Source: Semisulcospira habei (lineage: Eukaryota > Mollusca > Gastropoda > Semisulcospiridae). Taken from it: DNA of 64,000 nt. Location of the stretch: assembly GCA_036245525.1 (NCBI GenBank), contig BTPG01000001.1:219169320-219233319 (forward strand), given 5' to 3'. The notes beneath the pieces were generated by a model, which was not told where the DNA came from, did no database searches, and saw only the letters and a program-made list of their open reading frames with translations. Made by a program: the position numbers and the translations under genes. The stretch's first letter is position 1. Each line of letters starts with the position of its first letter. This document shows, one piece after another, positions 10,937-20,805 of the stretch.

Positions 10937-13176
10937 GTGATAGAAGGCTGTGGCTCAAACGGTTCAATCGGGCTTACCCCCTTGAGTATATTTTTTGGGC
11001 ATCGGCTGGAGACCCGCCGACAGTTGCACTTTCCCTTGTTGGGCTCGGTGGCATGCGGGGACCCCCGGGGGATGAATATCTCTACTAATATAATATGGAA
11101 AAAACAAAAACTGGCACAGAAAAGGCACATAGCCACTGACATTGAACATGACCGTGATTCGGACTGTGAGGAAGCGACGCCTCAGGCGTCGGCCATATTG
11201 CCTCGCTTCCTCATTGTCCATAACAAGGTGAAGGAGAAACCTGTATCCAAGCTGCATCCTTTTCTGGTGGGGGAGACCCTCCGGAGCCATGTTGGATGCC
11301 CAGCGCCTCAGGTCTGGTGACTTGCTGGTGGAGTGCCGTACCCGGGCACACTCCAGTGGGCTACTGGGGCTCTCTTCCATCGGAGACACTCCTGTGGAAG
11401 TCACACCCCACAAAACTATGAATTCATCAAGAGGCGTAATCAAAGATCAAGCTTTGGCAGAACTGTCAGAAGATGAACTTGTACGGAACCGTAAGTTTCA
11501 GGGGGTGACTTACGTCAGGCGCTTCGCTTCCAAGCGAGGTGGTGGGGAGATCCGTCTCCCTACCATCATCCTGACGTTTGGCACCCCCACCCCTCCTACT
11601 ACCATCTGGGGAGGTTACTACTCCTTGAGAGTGAAAAAGTTCGTCCCTCTCCCCCTCCGGTGCTTTAAATGCCAAAAGTATGGCCATGGGCAGAAGACAG
11701 GCAGAGGCTTCATGCGCCCGTTGCACTAAGCCCGGACACTCTGCTGAGTCCTGCACAGCGACCCCCCTGTGTGTGAATTGCCAGGAGGCGCATATGGCTT
11801 CGGATAAGAAATGCCCTCGTTGGATATCCGAGTGCAAGATTCAGCAGGTGCGTGTGGAGAAGGGGCTGTCCTTTCTGGATGCCCAAAAACTGGTTGACGG
11901 CTCTGGTGCAGCTCCGGCTGCCCCTCTGTGTATACTTTCAGTGCAGCAGTGGCAGGCAAGCGCCCCACCAAAGACTTTTCATGTCAAACCCCAACTTCTT
12001 GGTTGGGGGCGGAGCCTCGGCTTATCTTGCCTCTGGAGAGTAACCCTCCTCCGGTGGTGAAGAGGAGCCAGGGAATGCAGAAGGCGGACATTGCTGGTCC
12101 GGTAGTGCCGCCTTCTGTTGCCCCTAAGCCTCAGCCCCCACCCAAACCTGCTAGTTTGTCAACGCCAAAGGCTTCTGGGCTGAACGCAACCAGGGAAGAA
12201 CCAGTCTTGCTTGCTGGCACCCCGTTGGAGGAGGTGGAGTCCTTCACCTATCTTGGGAGCATCATAGACAAAAAAGGCGGCACTGATGCAGATGTCAGAG
12301 CACGAATCGGTAAAGCCAGAGCAGCCTTTCTCCAGTTGAAAAAAGTGTGGAGCTCCAGAGAGCTGTCAAAAAACACCAAAGTCCGGATTTTCAACTCCAA
12401 TGTAAAAGCAGTTCTCTTATATGGAGCAGAGACTTGGAGATTGACAAAAACCACAGTCAACAGAGTACAGACCTTCATGAACAGTTGCCTTAGAAGAATT
12501 TTGAAAATCCACTGGCCAGAGAAGATCAGCAGCGTCAGACTCTGGGAGAGAACAGAGCAGATAACAGCAGAGAATGAAATTGGGCGAAGAAAATGGGGAT
12601 GGATCAGTCACAGTCTGAGACAGCCAGCTTCCAGTATCACTAGGCAGGCATTGTCATGGAACCCCCAGGGAAAGAGGAAAAGAGGTAGGCCGAGAAACTC
12701 CTGGCGTCGAGACCTCCAAGCAGACATCAAGAGACTGGGAACCACCTGGAGTAGAATCGAAGGAGAAGCACAGGACAGGAGTTGCTGGAGGTCTCTCGTC
12801 GACGGCCTATACCCGGGTAGGGGTGACAGGCGTAAGTAAGTAAGTAAAGGCTTCTGGCTCTGGTCAGCCTTCTAAGGCCGCTAACTCTAGTGGCAAGAAC
12901 GCTGCCCAGGACCAGAAGTCTAAGAAATCTATGGGACTGCTGTGCGCACGGGCCCAGAAGGGGAACACTGATGCCCCCCTTCAAAACAAATATGCGGTAC
13001 TGGAGGAGCGGATGGAGGGAGTGGAAGTTGTCATTGCTGATGCTGCGGCAGCTCCACCCCCTTCATCTCTGAAGAACCAGAGGAGGCCTGGGAGCCGGCC
13101 CCTCTCTGTTTCTTCAACTCCTTCCAAGGCAAAGGAAAAAGGGGGGAAAAACTCTTCACCCCCAGATAAGACATAA
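10937..13176 (+). pseudogene. I-like LINE ORF1 (gag-like, three CCHC knuckles)
   Basis: The frames at 10937-11320, 11289-11729 and 11680-12060 are successive pieces of one RNA-binding protein, broken by frameshifts near 11300 and 11690. Zinc knuckles: CFKCQKYGHG near 11662, CARCTKPGHSAESC near 11718 and CVNCQEAHMASDKKC near 11772. An RTE-like fragment (12179-12845) is inserted downstream, and the tail, rich in S, P and K, resumes at 12858 and ends with TAA near 13175. The protein would bind element RNA in the retrotransposition particle. Confidence 0.7.
12179..12845 (+). mobile_element. RTE-like LINE 3' fragment
   Basis: Flanked by the exact duplication AAAGGCTTCTGG (12167-12178 and 12846-12857). 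It matches the 3' third of the RTE-like elements at 43290-46977 and 48899-50577, including the C-terminal reading frame with YLGSIIDKKGGTDADV and the tail GGTGACAGGCGTAAGTAAGT. Strong 5' truncation, as usual for target-primed insertion. Confidence 0.9.
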
Positions 13177-13178
13177 TC

Positions 13179-16100
13179 ATGTACTCTCTGCTTCAGTGGA
13201 ATTGTCGTGGTTTTCAAGCTAACTTTGAGGAATTACGTCTTTTAGTCAAGTTCTATAACCCCTCAGTAATATCTCTTCAGGAGACTTACCTAAAGACTTC
13301 TGACCCTGTGTCCTTTTAATGGTTTTAACGTTATACATAAAGTCTCTGATTCGGAGAGGCGCCCGGGTGGAGTGGCTCTTCTCATTAGTAGCCAAATTTT
13401 ATGTAGCCCCGTTAGCATCGACACCTGTCTTCAGGCTGTCGCAGCTCGGGTTACCTTGAAGAAGACCATAACCATATGCAGTGTTTACCTGCCACCATCG
13501 CTGCGGGTCTGTAGTAATGATATTTTTAACTTAGTAGATCAGCTGCCCCCTCCCTTTCTTCTCATGGGGGATTTTAACGGTCACGCTCACCTTTGGGGTA
13601 GTGACCACTATGATGGCAGAGGTCAGATGTTAGAAGATGTTTTTTCTCAACTTAACCTATGTGTCTTTAACGATGGCTCACCTACGTACTCTAACTCAGG
13701 TTTAGGATCTAGTTCTGTTCTAGACCTCACTGTGTGTGAGCCTTCTCTCGTGCTGGACTTTGACTGGAAGGTTCACGACGACCTGTGTGGTAGTGACCAC
13801 TTCCCAGTAGTCCTGTCATCAGTCACCTGTGAGGAGGATTCACCAGAAGGGCACTGGAATCTCAAGAAAGCTAACTGGCCTCTGTTCGCCTCCCTCTGTC
13901 AGTCTCGTCTTACAGAGGAGGTGGTCATGTCAGCTGAAGAACCTGTTTCTTGTTTTACTTCTATTTTGTTGGACGTCGCAGGTGAAACCATCCCTAGAAC
14001 TTCCACATCAGTCCCTCGGAAGCCGAGAGTACCATGGTTCAATGAAGAGTGCCACAAGGCCCAAAAAATGCGCAAATCTGCTCAGCGACGTGCTTTTCGT
14101 AATCCGTCGCCAGCGAATATTTTAACATTTAAAAGACAGCGGGCGAAAAGCCCGTTACATTTTTAAACGTGAACGCCGTGCTTCCTGGAGACGCTTCATC
14201 TCCTCTTTATCTGCTAGGACTCCATCCCCAAAAGTCTGGAAGGCTGTTCGAAGCATTAGGGGCAGGGGTGGCTCGGCTTCTGTCGGCCATCTTAGAGATG
14301 GTGCCAGTTTGGTCACGGATAAAAAGGCTGTGGCCAGTTTGCTTGCCTCCACCATTGTCCATAATTCTTCCACAGAGCATTATTCACCTTTCTTCCAGAG
14401 AGAGAAGGAGAAGCGAGAGTCTTGTACTTGTGATTTTATATCGGATAACTCGGAAGACTATAATGCCCCTTTTACATTTTCAGAATTGCAGCAAGCCATG
14501 CAGAAATGTACTGACTCTGCTGCTGGACTAGATACCATCCACTATCAACTCCTAACACATCTGCCTGAGGATTCACTCCTTGTACTTCTCAAGGCCTTTA
14601 ACCATATCTGGATAACCGGTCATTTTCCGCCATCTTGGTGCCAGGCTGTGGTTGTGCCAATCCCCAAGCCGGGTAAGGATCCTTCCGACCCGGGCAACTA
14701 CCGGCCAATAGCTTTGACATCGCGTTTATGTAAAACTATGGAACGCTTGGTCAACGCCCGACTGGTGTGGCATCTTGAGTCGCAGGGTCTCATCACAGAC
14801 CTCCAGTGAGGTTTCCGGCGCTTCCGTAGTACAACTGACCATTTAGTCCGCTTTGAGTCGTTTATCCGAGATGCTTTTGTCAACAAGCAGCATGTCTGTG
14901 CAATTTTCTTTGATCTTGAAAAGGCATATGACACTACCTGGAAGTATGGTATAATGTCTGATTTGTCGGACATGGGTTTTAAAGGGCACCTGCCCATTTT
15001 TATTCACAATTTTTTGTCTAACAGGTCGTTCCATGTCCCTATGGGCTCCACCCTCTCCGACTCCTTTGAACAGGAGATGGGTGTCCCGCAGGGCAGCATT
15101 TTATCTCCTGTTTTATTTAGCATTAAAGTAAATAGCATTGTAAAGGCCGTCAAGGATGATTCTGAATGCTATTTGTTTGTGGACGACTTTGCTTTGTGTG
15201 CACGAGGTCGGGGACTTGCGTCCCTTGAGAGGCGCTTGCAGCTGTGCGTTGATCACATCCAGGGGTGGGTATCTCTCAACGGATTCAGGTTCTCGCCCTC
15301 CAAGACAGTTTGTGTGCATTTTACTAACCAGACGAAATTTTTTCCAAAACCCAGTCTGAGCATTGCTGGAGTGCCAATTAAGGTGGCCAAAGAGGCAGAG
15401 TTTTGGAGGGTCATCTTTGACAAAAGATTGACCTTCTGCAACCATGTTAACTAACTTAGAACCTCTTGTCGGAAGGCCCTCGACATTCTTCGTGTCGTTG
15501 GTCGTACTGACTGGGGTGCAGACCGTATTGTCTTACTTCGACTGTATCGGGCCCTTGTTCGGTCTAAACTGGATTACGGCTCTTTGGTATATGGTTCGGC
15601 TTTTAAGTCTGTTCTACAGCGTCTGAACACGATTCACCATCAAGGTCTGTGAATATGTCTGGGAGCCTTCAGGACATCTCCAGTTCCTAGTCTGTAGGGG
15701 AGCCTTCTCTCAGACTCCGCCGCATCCGCCTCATGCTCAGCTACGTTCTGAAGCTGAAGGCCCATCCAGACAATCCTGCCTATGATTGTATTTTTAACCC
15801 GTCGTTTGCAGAGGTTTACGATGCCCATCCGGGAGCTGTCCATCCACTTTCCTTCCGTGTCCGACCTCATCTGCAGGCGGCCGGAGTGGACCTGGACAAA
15901 GTTTCGGAATCTCTGCAACACGTCACTCCACCCTGGCTACTACCAGTTCCTGACATCTTGCTGGACTTGACCGCCCACAAGAAGGATTGTACTCCACCAG
16001 CCATATACCAACAGAGCCTCAATGAACTCCTTTCAAGTTTTCCTGGCTATTGTCGTCTTTATACGGATGGGTCCAAGTCTGAGGATGGGAGAGTGGCTGC

Positions 16101-16745
16101 GGCTGCAGTGTCCTCTCGCCATCCTAGACGCCCATTTAAGCTCCGCCTACCTGACCATTCCTCTGTATTTAGTGCAGAACTGCAGGCAATTCTGCTAGCA
16201 CTCAAGCATGCCTATCAGTCTCGGGAACGGAACTTCCTGATTCTGCCCTGCAGGCCCTTCAGAGCGCGGGAACAGACCACCCACTGCTGGTGCAGATTAG
16301 AGAGCTCTACGCAGACTTGATGAAGGAATATTATGACATGATTTTTATTTGGGTCCCAGGCCATGTGGGCATCGAAGGCAACAGAATTGCAGATTCTGCT
16401 GCCAACAGTGCCCGCAATGACCCTGTCCCTGACACACAGACTGTTTATAGTGATTTTAAACCTGTGATTAGTGCGTACATAGCCCGCGAGTGGCAGTCTG
16501 AGTGGGACAAAGAGGAAGGGAACAAGCTGCATGAAGCTCTTCCTACGGTGTCCGACAGTCTACCTTTCCGCTGCGGCAGCCGCCGTGAGGAGACTGTCCT
16601 TACTCGGCTCCACATCGGGCACACGTACGTTACGCACTCTTACTTACTTAAACAGGATGAGCGTCCATGGTGTTTTGCCTGTGATGAGCAGTTTTCTGTT
16701 CAACACTTTTTGCTGTATTGTGCTGATCTAAATGACACGAGATAG
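13179..16745 (+). pseudogene. I-like LINE ORF2: endonuclease, reverse transcriptase, RNase H
   Basis: Starts three bases after ORF1 stops (ATG at 13179). Endonuclease: LLQWNCRGFQANFEEL, LMGDFNGHAHLWGS near 13560 and SDHFPVVL near 13794. Reverse transcriptase: NYRPIALTSRLCKTMERL near 14697, DLEKAYDTTWKYG near 14911, MGVPQGSILSPVLF near 15075 and the catalytic box YLFVDDFALC near 15170. RNase H: LYTDGSKSEDG near 16060, SAELQAILLAL near 16170 and WVPGHVGIEGNRIAD near 16349. A Cys-His motif, CFACDEQFSVQHFLLYC, closes the protein near 16675. Frameshifts and stops (near 13316, 14160, 14806, 15452 and 16250) make it dead. Confidence 0.85.
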
Positions 16746-17067
16746 AAACACTTCACAGCAGACTCCTTGAAGGTTTTGTTCTGGGATGTTCCCCCAGACA
16801 AAATCTTCAATTTCTTGAGAGAATGCAATATTTTTAACAAGATCTGAGCATTCATAGACTATGTGAATTTTTTTATTTGCCCTTTTTGAGAGTCTGTAGA
16901 TGTTTCTTTTAAAGACGTGTGCGACATTTTAGCCTGACATTTTTAAGTTATATTTACATCTTTTCTCAAGACCTTGCTTTTAGTATGGCTGACCAGATTT
17001 TTACCCATCCCGCCGTGAGATGGCCTTAAGTCGCCTGCTCGGCGTTAAACCCAAATAACTAACTAAC

Positions 17068-18431
17068 TCATTTTGTGCTTGTAAATGGCAAACAATCTGC
17101 AGAGGGTATAATTTGTCATGGTGTGCCACAGGGATCAATACTCGGCCCCTTATTATTTTCTCTTTTTTATAAATGATCTTCCTCTACATATTTCTCCCAC
17201 TGGAGTCACCTGCAGCCTTTTTGCAGATGATGGCACATTAGACTTTTCTGATGCAAATGGTTTGTGTCAACCTCATCCTTCAGCAAAGTCTAAATGTTAC
17301 ATCAAAATGGTGTGCTGATAATTACATGATTCCAAACACTGGTAAAACAAAGTGCATGCATGCTCATCACCACCAGACAAAAACATCAGCTCAATCCCCC
17401 TCCTTTGAACTTGTTTCTGGGATTACCCCACCCGGGTCTGCCCTGGGGGACTTGGGTGGGGTTAGGTATTTTTTTAGTTCCCAGGGTCACCCTGGTCAGC
17501 CCCACAGGGTGGGTTTTCCTCTCCATTCTGGGGCATGTGTTTCTGTTTACCCTTTGTCCATTCACCTGTATTTGCCTTTTTAAAACTCTCCCTACTGTCT
17601 GCACTGCCTGTAGCTCTTGATATTGGATGTTTGTTGCTAAATGGTCTTAGCTTTATTTAGCCCCATGTGTTAGGTTTATTTAACGTATTTGACCGGCTGG
17701 CGACATACATTCAATGTTCTGTTGATTTTTTTTTTCACAAGCAGTGCGGGCACGTCCTGAGAAAGCCTTGTTGCTGTCGGGACGTTAAGCAATGTACAAT
17801 CAATCAATCAATCATTGTTTCTGGGATCAGAACAAATTCAGCAAGTTAAAGAACATCGAGTACTTGGCACACATATTTATAACTGTCTCAGCTGGCAGAG
17901 CCAAACAGATAAGATATTGCAAGGTGGTCTCAAGAAATTTGTTTCTTCTTGCAAAACTAAAATATTTCACTGACAGAAAAACAAGACAACTATTCTATAA
18001 TGCACATATTAAATTGCATATTGAATATGTCTCATCTGTGTGGGATGGCTGTAGCGATGCAAACTTAAAAAGATTAAACTCAATCCATAGGCGAGCGGCG
18101 AAACTTATATTAGATAAAAACATTCCACAACAAAGCAGTACTGACGAAAAACTTGCATTACTTTGTATGCTCCCTCTCCGTCAACACTTTGTTTTTAATA
18201 AGTTAGTAATGGTATATAAGGCTACAGTAGGAAAAACACCAGCTTACATATCTAATCTTTTCAAGACTTGTAGCACACCCTACCTGGTAGTTCCAAAGCC
18301 CAGAATAGACAAGACGTCTTTTTCTTACTCGTTCAATACTGTGGAACGCACTCCCCAAAAAGATTAAATCAGCACAGTCTGTGAGCTCCTTCAAAGCCCA
18401 GCTACTACAGTATTTACTCAGAAATAATTGA
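17068..18431 (+). pseudogene. CR1-like LINE ORF2, C-terminal reverse transcriptase
   Basis: Continuation of the ORF2 cut at 10431. Catalytic region HGVPQGSILGPLLFSLFIND (17120-17180) with LFADDGTL near 17218. The thumb-like part continues at 17828 after SINE b, with LHIEYVSSVWDG near 18013. It ends near 18431. Frame breaks lie near 17265, 17300 and 18360. Confidence 0.75.
17424..17814 (+). mobile_element. SINE-like element, copy b
   Basis: Same head and tail as copy a. Flanked by the exact 13-bp duplication TTGTTTCTGGGAT (17411-17423 and 17815-17827). Inserted in the thumb region of the CR1-like LINE. Confidence 0.9.
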
Positions 18432-18552
18432 ACAGATTAGATGAATCTACAAACGTTATTAATAGTATCATAAAGATGATCATTAATTCTGATTCCGTAT
18501 CATGCTACTTTGATCTGCTATCATACATTCAACTTGCATCATATTTGCACGC

Positions 18553-18828
18553 CCCCCCCCCCCCCCCCCCCCCCCCCACCGGGTCTGCCCTAGGGGACCT
18601 TGGTGGGGTTGTCTACTGTTTAGTTCCTAGGGTCACCTTGTCTAACCCCTGCAAGGTGGGTTCTACTCTTTTGGGGGTTTGTATTTCTGTCTTTCTGGTC
18701 CATTCATCTATTTTTCTTTTGAAATTCTCCCTCCCTTCTTGCAGATCTTTTCTTCATTTAGCGCAGGCACGTCCTGAGAAGGCCTTTGTCGCTTGCGGGA
18801 CGTAAAGCAATCTATACTCACTCACTCG
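18553..18828 (+). mobile_element. SINE-like element, divergent copy c
   Basis: Starts in a run of more than 30 C, then CCGGGTCTGCCCTAGGGGAC. The tail is GGGACGTAAAGCAATCTATACTCACTCACTC, so the (AATC)n tail is replaced by (ACTC)n. Flanked by TATTTGCACGC at 18542-18552 and 18829-18839. About 115 bp shorter than the other copies in the middle; a second subfamily. Confidence 0.85.
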
Positions 18829-18839
18829 TATTTGCACGC

Positions 18840-19985
18840 TCAAATGTGTGTGTGTGTGTGTGATTGTAACGCATCACTCGAGTAATAGGCATCATGCGTT
18901 ATCCTTGTGCTGCCTTACATCTGACTGAATGTGTGTGTGTGTGTGTGGTGCAACGCATCACTCGAGTAATGACCGTCTTGCATTACTCTTGTGCTGCATT
19001 GCATCTGGCACACATGTGTGCGTGCATGTGCAATTGTAACGCATGACTCCAGCAACAGGAATCATGCGTTACCCTTGTGCTGTCTTACATCCGACTAAGT
19101 GTGTGTGTGTGTGGTGCAACGCATCACTCAAATAATGACCATCTTACATTACTCTTGCGCAGCATTGCATCTGGCACACATGTGCGTGCATGTGTAATTG
19201 TAACGCATGACTCGAGTAACAGGCATCATGTGTTACCCTTCTGCTGCCTTACATCTGACTGAATGAGTGTATGTGTGTGTGTAATATTTTCAATTCCTCA
19301 ATAGTTGCAGTTGATGTCTTCAATAGTTTACTTTTGAAGTTTTAACTTTAAGTTTAATCTTTCAGTTTTTTGTTAAAATCTTAGAGTTAATATTTTTTCA
19401 TATAATCTATGATCATTTTTATGTTTATTTAAATCTATTGTATGTGTGTGTGTGTGCGTGCGTGATTGTAACGCATCACTGGAGTAACAGGCACTATGTG
19501 TTACCCTTGTGCTGCCTTACATCTGACTGAATGTGTGTGCGCGCGCGTGCGTGCGGGTGTAACGCATCACTCGAGTAATGGGTGTTTTACTTTATTCTTG
19601 TGCTGCCTTACAACTAGCACATGTGTGCGCATGTGCGTGTGTCAGTATGTTTGTGTGTCTGTGTGTGTGTGTGTGTACATGTGATATTTTCAGTTCCTCA
19701 ATAGTTACAGTTGACGGTTAATGTTCAATAGTATACTTTTGAAGTTTTAACTTTACTCTTTCAGTTTTTACTTGAAATCTTAGAGTTAATATTCTTTCAT
19801 ATAATCTATGATCACTTTTAGGTTTATTTAAATCTAATGTATGCGCACGCGTGCGTATGTGTGTGTCTGTATGTGTGGGTGCGTGCGTGATTGTAACGCA
19901 TCACTTGAGTAATAGGCATCATGCGTTACCCTTGTGCTGCCTTACATCTGACTGAACGTGTGTGTGTGTGTGTGCGCGCGCACGA
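18840..19985. repeat. Minisatellite array with higher-order structure
   Basis: Units of about 85-95 bp alternate between (GT)n tracts and the core AACGCATCACTCGAGTAAT...CTTGTGCTGCCTTACATCTG. About eight cores are visible. An AT-rich segment of about 160 bp (AATATTTTCAATTCCTCAATAGTT...) is inserted twice, at 19283 and 19683, giving a longer period of about 400 bp. Lies in the presumed 3' UTR of the CR1-like LINE. Confidence 0.85.
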
Positions 19986-20159
19986 AATATTTCTGTTTAT
20001 TATTATTATTATTATTATTATTATCTCTTCTTTTTATTTTATTTATTTGTCATGTTACCGTTTCTGCTGTTATATTTATTTAAAATTTTATTAAGGACAG
20101 ACATGTAAAAAAGCCTGCGACATTACTGTCTTCATCCTTAGAAAATAAAGTTTCAATTC

Positions 20160-20162
<3 letters not shown>

Positions 20163-20252
<90 letters not shown>
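20163..20252. repeat. (TC)n microsatellite
   Basis: About 45 uninterrupted TC units directly after the LINE 3' end and 72 bp before a host exon. Confidence 0.95.
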
Positions 20253-20254
<2 letters not shown>

Positions 20255-20324
20255 GCTTTGCCTTTTAATTAATAACTTTTAAGTAACTCTTAATTAAAGA
20301 CCGAGTGTTTGTGTGTATTTTCAG

Positions 20325-20374
20325 GTGTGATGAGGAGCAAAGATGAGCTGCAGGAAAAGTGTGATAATGAAAAG
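20325..20374 (+). CDS. Host coiled-coil gene, exon A (phase 1 to 0)
   Basis: Acceptor TTTTCAG and donor GTATGA. The only open frame enters in phase 1, as left by the 360-413 exon, and leaves in phase 0: VMRSKDELQEKCDNEK. Joined to the exon at 22799 (phase 0) the frame stays open. Joined to exon B at 20446 it does not. Confidence 0.6.
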
Positions 20375-20445
20375 GTATGATATCAATTTGTGATGCACTG
20401 TATTCACCTTAACAGTAATTCTCGATATATTGTCGGTTTTAGAAG

Positions 20446-20516
20446 GCAAATACTGGAAAAGATACGAGCAGCTGCTAGACCATGCTAATCAGAAAATGAA
20501 AATACCCATTGTGGAG
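20446..20516 (+). CDS. Host coiled-coil gene, exon B (phase 1 to 0)
   Basis: Acceptor AGAAG (or TTTTAG three bases upstream) and donor GTAGGG. The open frame reads KYWKRYEQLLDHANQKMKIP and leaves in phase 0. Like exon A it needs a phase-1 upstream exon. The intron between A and B is only 71 bp. Inclusion of both shifts the frame and meets TAG after ten codons, so they are either mutually exclusive or one border is misread. Confidence 0.55.
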
Positions 20517-20805
20517 GTAGGGATCGTTGGAAGACTACCATAATTTACAATTAACTGATTTGGAGTGTTACCCACCTCCCCTTTCGAAACCTCACCCCTT
20601 CCCAGTTTCAAACTAATGATTCCACTACTTTGAGGCATTGAGCATTAACCCTTTTCATTCCGATACACTACTGCTTGAAATTAATTTGACTATGATAGTT
20701 CAAGGGTGGTGCCAGAATAGTGAGGTGCCAAGCTATTCTGGCAACCGCACCACCTTTGAACTTAAATGGTTTATCTATCTCCTAATCTGTAATGTAGCCT
20801 TCATA

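Larger units (their letters stand above)
10432..17067 (+). mobile_element. I/Nimb-like LINE, full-length but decayed
   Basis: Inserted in the reverse transcriptase gene of the CR1-like LINE. The flanks CTCAATTTGTGCTTG (10417-10431) and CTCATTTTGTGCTTG (17067-17081) are a target duplication with one mismatch. It has a 5' UTR, ORF1 with three zinc knuckles and ORF2 with endonuclease, reverse transcriptase and RNase H. The 3' end is GGCGTTAAACCCAAATAACT followed by (AACT)n, a tail known for Nimb/I-group elements of molluscs (family knowledge). Confidence 0.8.
8613..20162 (+). mobile_element. CR1/jockey-like LINE, split by three later insertions
   Basis: ORF2 endonuclease and the N-terminal reverse transcriptase part (8613-10431) continue after an inserted I-like LINE (10432-17067) with the rest of the reverse transcriptase (17078-18431), interrupted by a SINE at 17424-17814. 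The presumed 3' UTR runs to AATAAAGTTTCAATTCAATTC at 20142-20162 and contains another SINE and a minisatellite. Minus insertions and the minisatellite it would be near 3 kb. The 3' end assignment is inference. Phrases such as GVPQGSILGPLLF favour the CR1/jockey group. Confidence 0.65.
414..20324 (+). other. Large intron filled with repeats
   Basis: Between the exon at 360-413 and the next convincing exon at 20325 there is no host coding sequence I can support, apart from a doubtful exon at 859-1009. The intron holds hairpin MITEs (1.2-3.1 kb), a LINE ORF1 (4.4-5.9 kb), SINEs and a three-level LINE nest (8.6-20.2 kb). Stretches at 414-858, 1319-1673, 1883-2317, 2432-2859, 3081-4135, 6792-7260 and 8206-8612 show nothing I can name beyond AT-rich intron sequence. 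Confidence 0.6.

Noticed and set aside
18840..19985. Regular repeats that could suggest a CRISPR array
   Set aside because: Units contain (GT)n tracts and variable cores without unique spacers, in a eukaryotic intron; it is a minisatellite.
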